Shown here: piece by piece, positions 26,311 through 35,536 of the stretch
Position numbering within the stretch: position 1 is the first letter of the stretch
How the letters are laid out: each line of letters begins with the position of its first letter
NCBI GenBank assembly: GCA_958428365.1
Contig: CAUAFT010000014.1
Coordinates: forward strand, 4,225 to 68,224
Length of the DNA stretch: 64,000 nt
Reading direction: 5' to 3'
From: an uncultured Lachnospiraceae bacterium
Lineage (GTDB): Bacteria > Bacillota > Clostridia > Lachnospirales > Lachnospiraceae
Notes under the pieces: generated by a model
The model's database searches: none
What the model was told of the DNA's origin: nothing
Seen by the model: only the letters and a program-made list of their open reading frames with translations
Position numbers and translations under genes: made by a program

Positions 26311-26790
26311 ATGCGATTAAAAAATATTTTATTTGTTGTTGAAAACATAGAAAATTCAAAAGCCTTCTATAAAGAACTTTTTGGACTGGAAGTAGTCACA
26401 GATTTTGGAGAAAATGTAATCCTCACAGAAGGACTCGTGTTGCAGGAAAGAAAACTGTGGGAAACCTTTCTTAAAAAAGATGTACGTCCCGGCGGCAATG
26501 ACGCAGAACTCTATTTTGAGGAAAACGATATCGACGCATTTTTAGAAAAGCTGGAAAAAAGCAGCTTCCCCATCGAATATATCAACAAATGCATAGAGCA
26601 TGACTGGGGACAGAGAGTCATCCGCATTTATGATCCGGACCGGCATATAATCGAAATCGGAGAGTCCATGGAATATGTAGCACGAAGGCTTCTGAAAGCA
26701 GGAATGACAGTAGAACAAGCGGCAGAGAAAACACAACTGCCAATCTCTCTGGTAGAAGAAATAAACGCTTCAGAAAAGCAGAAAGTATAG
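26311..26790 (+). CDS. VOC/glyoxalase-fold protein
   Basis: A 159-residue protein with the vicinal-oxygen-chelate beta-alpha-beta-beta-beta unit: LKNILFVVENIENSKAFYKE and YDPDRHIIEIGE, plus a short C-terminal helical tail. Relatives include glyoxalases, fosfomycin-modifying enzymes and bleomycin-binding proteins; the substrate cannot be named here. AGAGGAGG gives ATG 26311; an upstream in-frame ATG at 26287 overlaps recQ and is less likely. Confidence 0.85.
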   Translation: MRLKNILFVVENIENSKAFYKELFGLEVVTDFGENVILTEGLVLQERKLWETFLKKDVRPGGNDAELYFEENDIDAFLEKLEKSSFPIEYINKCIEHDWGQRVIRIYDPDRHIIEIGESMEYVARRLLKAGMTVEQAAEKTQLPISLVEEINASEKQKV

Positions 26791-26890
26791 CAATTTTCTA
26801 AGATGTGGATGTCTATGCGATAAACAAAGAATTAAAATATTTAGAATAACAAAAATTTTTTTCAGTATAAAATAATTTTGCAGTTTTCCC

Positions 26891-26956
26891 AGAGACGATT
26901 TGTAAAGGACTTTTTAATCAAATTCACAAAAAATTCATAAAGCAACGTCTCTTTTT
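26891..26956 (+). terminator. Probable terminator after the VOC gene
   Basis: AGAGACG (26891-26897) pairs with CGTCTCT (26946-26952), and T residues follow to 26956. The loop is long (48 bases) and A/T-rich, so efficiency is uncertain. Confidence 0.4.
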
Positions 26957-26969
26957 CCCCCTCGGAAAG

Positions 26970-26998
26970 TTTACTTTTGCCCCTGAATGGGATATACT
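26970..26998 (+). promoter_or_regulatory. Promoter of the AbrB-PIN toxin-antitoxin pair
   Basis: TTTACT (26970-26975), 17 bases, TATACT (26993-26998). The bases after it (AAGTTTTCTTTAGTTCTC) may hold the AbrB-type operator. The leader to ATG 27051 is about 45 bases. Confidence 0.6.
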
Positions 26999-27050
26999 AT
27001 AAGTGACCTCAAGTTTTCTTTAGTTCTCAAGAATAGAAAGGGTGACTTTT

Positions 27051-27308
27051 ATGAATTTAGCGAAAATCTCTGCAAACGGTCAGATCACTGTGCCGGTAGA
27101 AATCCGGCGGCTGCTCGGCTTAAAGTCCGGGGATAAAATTCTGTTCTTCCAGAATCAGGACGGGGAAATCGTTGTAAGTAACGCTTCTTCAAAAGCAATC
27201 CGCAAAGCGCAGGATGCTTTTGCCGGTGCTGCCGAAACAATGGGCGTTACCAGCGAGGACGATATTCAGGCACTTGTGGACGAAGTACGCTACGGAAAGG
27301 AAAGATAA
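27051..27308 (+). CDS. AbrB/SpoVT-type antitoxin
   Basis: An 85-residue protein starting MNLAKISANGQITVPVEIR, the swapped-hairpin AbrB DNA-binding fold, with LGLKSGDKILFF next and a helical C-terminus for toxin binding. AGAAAGGG gives ATG 27051; the GTG at 27042 is too close to that site. One base separates its stop from the toxin start. Expected to autorepress the promoter at 26970. Confidence 0.88.
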   Translation: MNLAKISANGQITVPVEIRRLLGLKSGDKILFFQNQDGEIVVSNASSKAIRKAQDAFAGAAETMGVTSEDDIQALVDEVRYGKER

Positions 27309-27309
27309 T

Positions 27310-27708
27310 ATGCGGATATTGGTTGATACAAATATCCTGTTCTCCGCATTGGTTTTCCCCCGTTCCAAACCGGCGCGGGCGTTGCTGTATATCGCGGATA
27401 ATCACGAAATCGTTTTGTGTGACCGCAACATTACAGAGCTGCGGGATATTTTGAAACGGAAAGCGCCGAAGTTCCTGCCAGATGCGGAAGTGTTGCTTGC
27501 GGAAATGTCCTACGAATTGATTCCGGCGGTAGACCATGCGGAAAAGCTGATACGTGATGCAAAAGACCAGCCGATCTTAAATGCGGCGATTGTGTCCGAT
27601 GTGGATATTATTCTGACAGGGGATAAAGACTTTTTAAGTCTGGAAATGGAACATCCAAAATGTATGACGGTCGCACAGTTCTTTGAAAGTGAGGGCGTGG
27701 AAGAATAA
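27310..27708 (+). CDS. PIN-domain toxin (VapC-like ribonuclease)
   Basis: The 132-residue protein has the PIN metal-binding acids in order: MRILVDTN (D6), ITELRDIL (E), then KDQPILNAAIVSDVDIILTGDKDFL with the remaining aspartates. PIN toxins cut RNA, often tRNA or rRNA. It is coupled to the AbrB-type antitoxin. The longer in-frame start at 27214 lies inside the antitoxin gene and was rejected. Belongs to the PIN_3/COG1569 group of putative toxins by its DTNILFSALVFP start. Confidence 0.88.
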   Translation: MRILVDTNILFSALVFPRSKPARALLYIADNHEIVLCDRNITELRDILKRKAPKFLPDAEVLLAEMSYELIPAVDHAEKLIRDAKDQPILNAAIVSDVDIILTGDKDFLSLEMEHPKCMTVAQFFESEGVEE

Positions 27709-27723
27709 CCTCCACACTCAATG

Positions 27724-27768
27724 AAAAATACAGGGCGGGAATCTGAATGAATCAGGTTCCCGCCCTGT
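27724..27768 (-). terminator. Strong terminator of a minus-strand remnant
   Basis: A 12-base perfect stem, ACAGGGCGGGAA (27730-27741) with TTCCCGCCCTGT (27757-27768). On the minus strand it is followed by ATTTTTC, giving a proper U-tract; on the plus strand there is none. It therefore ended the short minus-strand ORF at 27785-27901, while also lying just after the PIN gene. Confidence 0.7.
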
Positions 27769-27784
27769 GCGTCATTGATACAGA

Positions 27785-27901
27785 TTACATCTGCCCAACC
27801 TCATTTTTCAGCATACGCTTGATCTTGGGGGTGTTGATAATCTCATCATAGCGTTGTCCTCCTGAAATGAAATATGCTCTAAGTGTCGCTTCACTAACCA
27901 T
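27785..27901 (-). pseudogene. Short ORF, probably a gene tail from a mobile element
   Basis: Read on the minus strand, 38 codons give MVSEATLRAYFISGGQRYDE and onward to KRMLKNEVGQM and a stop, with a strong terminator just after. The peptide reads like the C-terminal end of a longer protein (family not recognised), and no ribosome site precedes its ATG. The front half is embedded in a long inverted repeat (27872-27939). Confidence 0.4.
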
Positions 27902-27939
27902 GATAAAAAATCGTGATTAAGAAGTCATTTAGAGCATAT
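27872..27939. repeat. Long imperfect inverted repeat
   Basis: A 68-base near-palindrome: the outer 11 bases ATATGCTCTAA and TTAGAGCATAT match perfectly, and pairing continues with scattered mismatches toward a central AAAAA at about 27905. It could be a MITE-like hairpin element, the end of a degraded transposon or a large terminator. No target-site duplication was recognised. From 27940 to 28047 there is nothing else I can name. Confidence 0.6.
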
Positions 27940-28047
27940 AACACCAGTCATTACATGAAATTTACCGCACATTACAAAGAATAAGCGTAACGACAATTAT
28001 GTCGATATTATTACTAATAGGATATTTTGAAAAGGCAGGCGATAAAA

Positions 28048-28764
28048 ATGCTTTTGATTGCGGTATGCGATGATGAAATATTGGAATGTGCGGACATTGC
28101 CCGGAGAATTAAGGGGATTATGGATAAGATGGGAATACCCTGTGCAATCCGCCAATTTAACAGCGGAAAGGAGCTGTTAAATTCTCAAGGAGATTTTGAT
28201 ATTGTTTTTTTAGACATCATTATGCAGGATATGGATGGAATGAAGACCGCAGAATTATTCCGAAAAAATTCTTTTTCCAAAATCTTGATATTTCTCACTT
28301 CCAGCAGAAAGTATGTATTTGATGCCTATAATGTGGAGGCATTTCAGTATCTCGTAAAGCCGGTGAGTGATGAGAAATTAAAAACAGTATTGCAAAGAGC
28401 CGCCAATAAAATAAAAGACCATCCAAAAGAGTTTTTCATTATCCAGAGAGAGAGGGAGAAAATAAAACTCTTCTTAGAAGATATTTATTATTTTGAAATA
28501 AAAGGAAGAATGATTTACGTCCACGGAAGAAAGGGCGTATTTTCCTATTATGAACAAATCGGTACTCTGGAAATGAGTCTGCGGGAAAAAGGTTTTTTCC
28601 GGTGTCATAAGAGCTATCTTGTCAACCTGCAATATGTGGAAACTTATAACAGACAGGAAGTGGTATTGGAGAATGGAGAAAGAATCATGATTGCCAGGAG
28701 GCGGTATGAAGAATTTTGCAATGCGTTGCTTGCTTATATGAGAGACAGCGGAGGAATCGTATGA
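28048..28764 (+). CDS. AgrA/LytTR-type response regulator
   Basis: A 238-residue regulator: receiver domain with acidic pocket CDDE (8-10), phospho-acceptor D56 in IVFLDIIMQDMDG and K in YLVKPV; then a LytTR DNA-binding domain (about 140-235) with DIYYFEIKGRMIYVH and FFRCHKSYLVNLQYV. AAAGGCAGG gives ATG 28048. Overlaps its kinase by 4 bases (28761-28764). Such pairs in Clostridia usually respond to peptide pheromones, but no AgrB/AgrD-like gene is adjacent, so the signal is unknown. Confidence 0.9.
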   Translation: MLLIAVCDDEILECADIARRIKGIMDKMGIPCAIRQFNSGKELLNSQGDFDIVFLDIIMQDMDGMKTAELFRKNSFSKILIFLTSSRKYVFDAYNVEAFQYLVKPVSDEKLKTVLQRAANKIKDHPKEFFIIQREREKIKLFLEDIYYFEIKGRMIYVHGRKGVFSYYEQIGTLEMSLREKGFFRCHKSYLVNLQYVETYNRQEVVLENGERIMIARRRYEEFCNALLAYMRDSGGIV

Positions 28765-30125
28765 AAGGAATCACAGAAGTTTGCATCCTTGTAATCTTAG
28801 CTGTTACTTTTGCTGGATATGCTTTGTCCTTAAATAAGTTCTGTCAAAAATATCTGGGGAAATCCAGAATAAACGACAAAGGTTTTACGGTTGCCTTTTT
28901 TCTGGGAGTCACTCTGCTGTGGTTCATCTTGGAAAATTTATATGTTCCTTACATCATAGCAGCTGTAATCAGGCATGGACTGTTTTTCTGCCTGGTGCTT
29001 CTGATGTTTCAGGAGAGCACCGGGAGAAAAATCTTTGCAGCCAGCTTATTGATTACAACAAGCGAATTGGTAAAAAATTTTAGCTGCTCCCTCTTTTCCT
29101 GTCTGATATTATTTTTGCTAAACAGGAAAAGCAGTGAACCTACAACGGTGCTTGGTATGGTGGAGGATTATGGAATCGGCTGTATAGCGCTCTGGATGGT
29201 GATATTCGCTGTTCATTGGCTGTCGGGACGGCTAACTGGTATTTTCACAGGTAAAATGAATAAGTGGTATTTGATACAATCTGTACCTCTGCTTTTTATG
29301 GTGTCTGTTGTAGATATTGTAAATTTTGGAGCGAGCATTGGCATTTCCGTGGTATCAGATGCAAACGGCGCTGAGTATTGGAATATTTACCACAACGAAA
29401 TCTTAAATCATATCGCAATCTGTATTTTAACTGTGCTGTCTATGTGTGTTGCCGGGCTTTTACTATTTGGAATGGACAGGGTTTATATGGAACAAAGAAA
29501 GCGGGAACAGTACCAGTCCCAGGTGGCTTTTTACAGGATGTTAGAAGAACAGTACAGTCAGATGGAGCGGGTGAGACATGATTTGAAAAACCATATCATA
29601 AGCCTGCGGGGACTTTTGGAAAATCATCAGTGGGAAAAAATGGAGAGTTATCTTGTGCGAATGATGGAAGAGGGAAATCTGGGATTCAGTGAAGATGCCA
29701 CGGGAAATAAGGCGGTAGATGCCATCATCTATCAAAAGAGGAAGCAGGCAGAGAAAGAAGGTATCTCATGGGAATGCGGGATAAAAATTCCAAAGAATCT
29801 GTACGTGGATGAATTTGATTTATGTGTTTTATTTGGAAATATATTGGATAATGCGATTGAGGCGTGTCAGCGCTTACCGGGAGAGGAGTACAGATTCATT
29901 CATATACAATCCGGGATGATTAAGAAATGTTTTTTCATCGAGGTAAAAAACAGTGCAAATATCAGTGAGATTGGAGGATCACAAAAAGAAAAGTCAAATG
30001 AACATGGAATAGGTCTTTTGAATATCAAAGATACAGTCGGTAAATATAATGGTGTCTTAAATACGGAAATAAAAAATAAGATATTCGTAATCTCCGTTCT
30101 GTTGCCCGCTGCCTGCCGGTCATGA
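28761..30125 (+). CDS. AgrC-like GHKL sensor histidine kinase
   Basis: A 454-residue membrane kinase: six or seven hydrophobic helices in the first ~235 residues, a coiled segment, then RVRHDLKNHIISL with phospho-acceptor H273 (HPK10 type), the N box LFGNILDNAIEAC and the G box HGIGLLNIKD. It starts at ATG 28761 inside the regulator stop codon. The membrane part is a peptide-receptor-like domain as in AgrC, BlpH or related kinases. The downstream 30285 gene may be a target or passenger. Confidence 0.88.
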   Translation: MKGITEVCILVILAVTFAGYALSLNKFCQKYLGKSRINDKGFTVAFFLGVTLLWFILENLYVPYIIAAVIRHGLFFCLVLLMFQESTGRKIFAASLLITTSELVKNFSCSLFSCLILFLLNRKSSEPTTVLGMVEDYGIGCIALWMVIFAVHWLSGRLTGIFTGKMNKWYLIQSVPLLFMVSVVDIVNFGASIGISVVSDANGAEYWNIYHNEILNHIAICILTVLSMCVAGLLLFGMDRVYMEQRKREQYQSQVAFYRMLEEQYSQMERVRHDLKNHIISLRGLLENHQWEKMESYLVRMMEEGNLGFSEDATGNKAVDAIIYQKRKQAEKEGISWECGIKIPKNLYVDEFDLCVLFGNILDNAIEACQRLPGEEYRFIHIQSGMIKKCFFIEVKNSANISEIGGSQKEKSNEHGIGLLNIKDTVGKYNGVLNTEIKNKIFVISVLLPAACRS

Positions 30126-30284
30126 CAGAGGATAGGACAGTTGTTACACTATGCTGGGCGAAAATATTTTCCTGCCGAAGAAAACATAAAAGCAGACGAG
30201 TGTGCAAGACAGAGAAATTGCTTAAAAAAGCAATGGTTCTGACTATGACATGATATGTTTTTGTGTTAGATAGGAGGAAATTTT

Positions 30285-30764
30285 ATGCATGTGAAAACGA
30301 TGGAAGGGCTGGCAGGAGCAAGAACCAATATGGAACTTGTAAACGTGCCGATGCGGGTTTATAGAGATGCAAAGCGCAGAGGTGACACTGCGGTTATGGA
30401 ACGCGCATTAGGATACGCCGGAGATTTTGCCGGAAAGGCGGAGGAATATCAGAAGAAGGCAGAAGAAGGGATGAAAGAGGAGGCTTTAGAATTACGGGAG
30501 AAGCAAAGGGCGGAACAAGAGAAGGCGATTGAAAAACGCAGGGAGGAACGTGAAAAATCAGAGGAGAGGATAGAAAAAAGTAAAGTAAGAGATAAGGTAG
30601 AAGTGAGTGAAGAGGGCAGAACGATGTCAGAAGAACAGGAGAGCTGTGAAAGTATCAATTCATCTGGTGGAATGATGGCGTTAAAAAAGGAACCGATAAT
30701 TTATACAAGTACCGGAGAAGCAGAACCAGCTGGAAATAGCGGGGATATTTCGATATCAATATAG
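30285..30764 (+). CDS. Charged coiled-coil protein of unknown function
   Basis: A 159-residue protein. Residues 1-55 form a globular helical start (RTNMELVNVPMRVYRDAKRR), residues about 55-110 are a long Glu/Lys/Arg-rich coiled coil, and the tail is low-complexity with EPIIYTSTG. No signal peptide or membrane segment. AGGAGG stands before ATG 30285. I do not recognise a named family, though the start looks conserved rather than random. A palindrome ATTGCTT/AAGCAAT at 30217-30234 lies upstream. It follows the sensor kinase after 159 bases and ends at a clear terminator. Confidence 0.7.
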   Translation: MHVKTMEGLAGARTNMELVNVPMRVYRDAKRRGDTAVMERALGYAGDFAGKAEEYQKKAEEGMKEEALELREKQRAEQEKAIEKRREEREKSEERIEKSKVRDKVEVSEEGRTMSEEQESCESINSSGGMMALKKEPIIYTSTGEAEPAGNSGDISISI

Positions 30765-30842
30765 AGTGTATGATATAGTTGATTGAATTATATATTATTA
30801 ATATTAATGATAGACTATGTTTAGTCTTTTGAGAGCATAATT

Positions 30843-30872
30843 GGGCAGATAGCAAAAATTATCTGTCCTTTT
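30843..30872 (+). terminator. Terminator after the coiled-coil gene
   Basis: GGGCAGATA (30843-30851) pairs with TATCTGTCC (30860-30868; one G-T pair), followed by TTTT. Confidence 0.75.
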
Positions 30873-30966
30873 CCACTATAATATATTATAATCAATATCA
30901 GGAAAAACATGGTTTTCCCCGATTTAAAACGAAATTCCGAACATTTTACATAGGAGAAACACACAC

Positions 30967-31731
30967 ATGAAAATCATCATTTCCCCGGCAAAGAAAATGA
31001 ACATCGACACCGACACCCTCCCTGTAGAAGGACTTCCGGTATTTCAAAAAGAAACGGAAAGAATCATGCACTGGATGAAACAGCTCACTTTCGAAGAATC
31101 CCAAAGGCTGTGGAACTGTAACGAAAAACTGGCAGAGCTGAACTATCGCCGTTTTCAGGAAATGGACTTAGACAACAACCTGACCCCAGCCCTTCTTTCC
31201 TACGAGGGAATCCAATACCAATACATGGCGCCGGGCGTATTCACCAGAAAAGAATGGGATTATGTACAACAACACCTTCGCATCCTCTCCGGATTCTACG
31301 GTGTACTGAAACCCTTCGACGGAGTGGTTCCATACCGCCTTGAAATGCAGGCGAAAGCAAACATCAGCGGGACAAAAAACCTATATGAATTTTGGGGAGA
31401 TAAGCTCTACGGAGAAATCTTAGACGAAGACAGAACGATTCTAAACCTCGCATCCAAAGAATACTCCAAATGCATTGAAAAATACCTAAAACCCGAAGAC
31501 ACCTTCCTCACCTGCATTCTTGGAGAATGGAAAAGCAATAAGGTAATCCAAAAGGGAACCCAGGCAAAAATGGCAAGAGGCGAGATGGTCCGCTTCATGG
31601 CAGAAAAAGGCATAGAAAACTTAGAAGACCTGAAATATTTTAACCGCCTGGACTACTGTTTCCGGGAAGACCTGTCCTCGGAAAAGGAATACATATTTTT
31701 AAAAGACAATAACAGGGAGTGTTATGAATGA
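30967..31731 (+). CDS. yaaA: Peroxide stress protein YaaA
   Basis: A 254-residue UPF0246/DUF328 protein, with MKIIISPAKKMNIDTD, the conserved LSYEGIQYQYM and LSGFYGVLKPFDGVVPYRLEM. In E. coli YaaA limits iron-driven oxidative DNA damage and binds DNA. ATAGGAGAAAC precedes ATG 30967. Its stop overlaps the next gene by 4 bases, coupling it to a helicase-nuclease, an unusual partner. Confidence 0.93.
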   Translation: MKIIISPAKKMNIDTDTLPVEGLPVFQKETERIMHWMKQLTFEESQRLWNCNEKLAELNYRRFQEMDLDNNLTPALLSYEGIQYQYMAPGVFTRKEWDYVQQHLRILSGFYGVLKPFDGVVPYRLEMQAKANISGTKNLYEFWGDKLYGEILDEDRTILNLASKEYSKCIEKYLKPEDTFLTCILGEWKSNKVIQKGTQAKMARGEMVRFMAEKGIENLEDLKYFNRLDYCFREDLSSEKEYIFLKDNNRECYE

Positions 31732-34700
31732 ACCATATCTACCGTGATATCTTCCGCGCCATCCATGAGGGAAAATGGCTCAGCATCGAATATCGCAACA
31801 AAGAAGAAAAAATCACAAAATACTGGATTGGAATCCGTAACCTGAACATGGCAAAACGGACCCTCGCCGTAGACGGACTGCATCTGGGCAAGTACACCAC
31901 CGACACCTATGACTATATCTACATCGACTCCATCCTTTCCTCACAGATAGTAGAAGGCTCTTATTGCCCTATCAACCAGAGACTTGTACGTGACATCTAT
32001 CTGAATCCCCATAAATACAAAAGCCTGTTTGACAATGCCGCGAATTTAAAGATTCTCAACTACCTGGAAATGTGCAACCGCATGGACACCGTTCCCTATT
32101 ATTCCGATTTTGAACTGATCCGCTATCTGGACCGCGAGAGCTTCCGGGGCGAAGCCTATGAACTAAATCAGGAACAGTTTGAAATGATTGTCAAAAACTT
32201 TCAGTATAAGACCCAGGAAAGGGAGAGAGCAGACGGCAGGCTAAAAATCCAGCAGCTGGCAATGAATGTACTCAGCATCCACACCTCCAGAGGACTCTAT
32301 GTACTGGCTTATCGGAAAATGCAATTGGACGTAAAAAGGCGGACTCTGCGTCCCGATGATGAAATCACAGTCTGTACGGAATATACCCTAGACGGACAAC
32401 CCGAGAGCATCCGAAGATATCTGGATGCCGAGGAATACGAACTGTTAAAGAACTTTGAGCAGAATCAGGAAAAAATCAAGGAATGTATCGCTGTGCATAA
32501 TAGACAGATTCTGGGCGTAGACGACATGCCGTATCTCATCGGACTTGGCATGGACATTATTCTGGATTTGCACAAAGAATATGAAGCTGTGATGAAAATG
32601 TACCAGACAGGCGAGGTAACGGTGCCCATCAAGGCTTTTTTTGGCGACCTCCTAAACCGTCCCATCCGAAGAAAAGCATACCCCATTACACTTATTGACA
32701 AAAAGGTAAATCTGGATCAGCTCTTAGCAATCAACAATGCCATGAAATATCCCGTTGCCTACATCCAGGGACCGCCCGGAACAGGAAAGACCAGCACCAT
32801 CATCAATACCATTGTGACGGCATTTTTCAACGAAAAAACCGTTCTCTTTGCCTCCCACAACAACCATCCAATCAACGGAGTGGTGGAAAAACTCCTGTCC
32901 ATAGAATACCACGGAAAAAAGATTCCCTTCCCAATACTCCGCCTTGGAAACAGCGAAAAGGTAAAAGAAGCGCTGGAATATATGAGAGAGGTCTATGACC
33001 GGGCGAAAACCATCACAGTATATGAATCTACATTAGAACGAAATAAAGATAACCGTACGGAACGTGCCAAACGGCTGGCAAATCTTTTACGAAGATACGA
33101 AGAACTTCTGGACCTGCGGGAAAGGCAGGAGACCCTCGGCAGGCTTTTGGATTATGAACAGGGACGGGCGAACTCCATACAAATGCTTCCCTTCCAGGCA
33201 GACTTAGGCGGAAGACAGATGGAGCAGGTAAAGCGAAAAATGGAGGAAGCCGGAGAGATTACGGATGAACAGGCTTTTTCACTCTTAGATGACGACACAG
33301 AGGAATTGAAAAAATACCTGTACTATACCTCAGCAAGATATATTCAAAAAATAGACGCTCCCCAGAACAAAGAATTGAAAGACATCCTCCTGTTTCAAGA
33401 CGATGAGACCCAGCTCACCAGTTTTAAAAAGTATCTCAGTAAAAAAGAAAATATAAAAAAATTGCAAAAGATTTTTCCAATCATCGCAACCACCTGTATC
33501 TCCGCACACCGTCTCGGAGAGCCGGCACCCATGTTCGACATGGTGATTATGGATGAGGCGAGCCAGTGCAACACGGCAGTCTCCCTAGTGCCGATTATCC
33601 GCGGCAGCAGTCTGATGCTGGTTGGAGACCCTCAGCAGTTAAATCCGGTCATTCAGTTAGATGAGTTAGTCAACCAAAGGCTTCGGAAAAAATATAACGT
33701 TTCAGAAGAATATGACTACCGGAAAAATTCCATTTACAAGACCTATTTAGCCTGTGATGCGGTAAGCGACGAAGTACTCCTGCATTATCACTACCGCTGC
33801 CATGAAAAAATCATTGAATTTAACAACAAAAAATACTACAATTCCAAACTCTGCGTCAAAACAAAAAGCAAAGAAGAACAGCCCCTGGTATACATAGATG
33901 TACAAGATTCCAGGGGTGGAGAGCGCAACACCGCTCCGGCAGAAGTGGAGGAAATCATAAAATACGCAGCCTTGCACAAGGACAAGACCATCGGCGTCAT
34001 CACCCCTTTTGTCAATCAGAAAAAACTGATTGAAGAGGCAAAGGAGCGGGAACACCTGACCAATATAAGCTGTGGGACGGTACATGCATTTCAGGGCGAT
34101 GAGAAGGATGTTGTCTTATTTTCAACCGTCATCACGGAACAGACCAAAGCGGGCACCTATGAGTGGCTGAAGAACAACAAGGAACTTGTGAACGTTGCCA
34201 CTTCCAGAGCAAAGGATAAGTTGATTATCCTCTCGAATACCGAGAATCTCAATCGCCTTCACCAGAAGAACGGAGAAGATGATTTATACGAACTGGTACA
34301 ATATGTAAAAAAGAATGGAGATGCACAGGTTACACAGAAGATAGCCAATTCAAGAGCCCTGGGAGTAAAGCCCTTCAGCACCGCGACGGAAGAAGCCTTT
34401 TTGCAGAATCTGACCCATGCCCTGGAAAATATCTGGCTCTCCCAGGGACGTTTCAAAGTCCATAAAGAAGTTGCCATTGCACAGGTATTTCAAAATAATG
34501 TCAGCTACAATGACTTATTTTATTCGGGACGGTTCGACTTTGTAGTATATGAGCAGAACGGAAAGCAGGAGCTGCCAGTACTTGCCATTGAGCTGGACGG
34601 CAAAGAACATTTCGAGGATGACGTGGTAATGCAGAGGGACAGGAAGAAAAATGAGATTTGTAAAGCCCAGGGATTACATATCATCCGGGTGGAGAACGCT

Positions 34701-34763
34701 TATGCTAGAAGGTACAATCACATCAAAGAAATACTGGTGAATTTCTTCTCGGTGATGCATTAG
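31728..34763 (+). CDS. WYL-like / SF1 helicase / DUF2726 nuclease fusion
   Basis: A 1011-residue multidomain protein. Residues about 1-75 look like a WYL-type ligand-binding module (AIHEGKWLSIEYRNKEEKIT). The SF1B (Upf1-like) helicase has Walker A GPPGTGKTS (K354), Walker B MDEASQCN (D609-E610), GDPQQLNPV, the HYRCHEKIIEF motif and TSRAKDKLII. The C-terminus is a DUF2726/Vsr-like PD-(D/E)XK domain, GRFDFVV...LAIELDGKEH (E955-H961). Such helicase-nuclease proteins are typical of phage-defence loci, where the WYL part may sense a nucleotide or end. Overlap with yaaA suggests coordinated stress expression. No frameshift seen. Confidence 0.85.
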   Translation: MNHIYRDIFRAIHEGKWLSIEYRNKEEKITKYWIGIRNLNMAKRTLAVDGLHLGKYTTDTYDYIYIDSILSSQIVEGSYCPINQRLVRDIYLNPHKYKSLFDNAANLKILNYLEMCNRMDTVPYYSDFELIRYLDRESFRGEAYELNQEQFEMIVKNFQYKTQERERADGRLKIQQLAMNVLSIHTSRGLYVLAYRKMQLDVKRRTLRPDDEITVCTEYTLDGQPESIRRYLDAEEYELLKNFEQNQEKIKECIAVHNRQILGVDDMPYLIGLGMDIILDLHKEYEAVMKMYQTGEVTVPIKAFFGDLLNRPIRRKAYPITLIDKKVNLDQLLAINNAMKYPVAYIQGPPGTGKTSTIINTIVTAFFNEKTVLFASHNNHPINGVVEKLLSIEYHGKKIPFPILRLGNSEKVKEALEYMREVYDRAKTITVYESTLERNKDNRTERAKRLANLLRRYEELLDLRERQETLGRLLDYEQGRANSIQMLPFQADLGGRQMEQVKRKMEEAGEITDEQAFSLLDDDTEELKKYLYYTSARYIQKIDAPQNKELKDILLFQDDETQLTSFKKYLSKKENIKKLQKIFPIIATTCISAHRLGEPAPMFDMVIMDEASQCNTAVSLVPIIRGSSLMLVGDPQQLNPVIQLDELVNQRLRKKYNVSEEYDYRKNSIYKTYLACDAVSDEVLLHYHYRCHEKIIEFNNKKYYNSKLCVKTKSKEEQPLVYIDVQDSRGGERNTAPAEVEEIIKYAALHKDKTIGVITPFVNQKKLIEEAKEREHLTNISCGTVHAFQGDEKDVVLFSTVITEQTKAGTYEWLKNNKELVNVATSRAKDKLIILSNTENLNRLHQKNGEDDLYELVQYVKKNGDAQVTQKIANSRALGVKPFSTATEEAFLQNLTHALENIWLSQGRFKVHKEVAIAQVFQNNVSYNDLFYSGRFDFVVYEQNGKQELPVLAIELDGKEHFEDDVVMQRDRKKNEICKAQGLHIIRVENAYARRYNHIKEILVNFFSVMH

Positions 34764-34993
34764 CAGGATGTGCAAAAAAAGATGTGCAAAGAAAAAGTCT
34801 TATGTTCTACAAAAGAGAGAATCAGGAAAAGCACTGTTCTAAATGAAAAATGTGATGTATACTTAAAAATAGTTCATCAAATAGCAGATTCCTATGCAAA
34901 ATCGCTTTATTAGGAATTGATAGGGATTAATTAAGTAGACAGTTCAAGTAATGTGAGATAAAAAGTAATACAGACATAAATAAGGAGCCCGCC

Positions 34994-35446
34994 ATGCAGA
35001 TTCTCATAGACGCCGACGCCTGTCCGGTCACAAAAATAGCAGAAAATATCGCAAAAGAATACGGCTTACCCGTCACCCTGCTCTGTGACACCAACCACAT
35101 CCTACACTCCGATTACAGCACCGTTAAAATCATCGGAGCCGGAGCCGACGCAGTAGACTTTGCACTGATCAATCTCTGCCATAAGGGAGACATCGTCATC
35201 ACCCAGGACTACGGCGTCGCAGCCATGGCACTGGGCAAAGGCGCCTGTGGAATCCACCAGTCTGGCAGATGGTACACCAACGAGAATATAGAACAGCTTC
35301 TGATGGAACGCCACATGGCGAAAAAGGCAAGAAAGGCATCGTCCAAAAATCATCTAAAAGGACCAAAGAAGCGCACCCCGGAGGATGACGCGCGCTTTGA
35401 ACAGTCCTTTCGAAAGCTGATAGAACAAAACAAAGAGGTATTTTAA
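34994..35446 (+). CDS. YaiI/YqxD family protein (UPF0178, DUF188)
   Basis: A 150-residue protein with the PIN-like UPF0178 pattern: MQILIDADACPV with conserved acids, DTNH, GADAVDFALIN and VITQDYGVAAMAL. These are nuclease-like by fold, with no settled function. AAGGAG precedes ATG 34994. The 230 bases before it hold only a short direct repeat, GATGTGCAAA, at about 34768 and 34782. Confidence 0.9.
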   Translation: MQILIDADACPVTKIAENIAKEYGLPVTLLCDTNHILHSDYSTVKIIGAGADAVDFALINLCHKGDIVITQDYGVAAMALGKGACGIHQSGRWYTNENIEQLLMERHMAKKARKASSKNHLKGPKKRTPEDDARFEQSFRKLIEQNKEVF

Positions 35447-35536
35447 ATTAATAGAATCTTATATGAACGTTATGGAGAAAAATGCACAGTGAGGCTTTGG
35501 AAAAAGCCTGTCATTTACGGAAGGAGAAGAGTGAAA

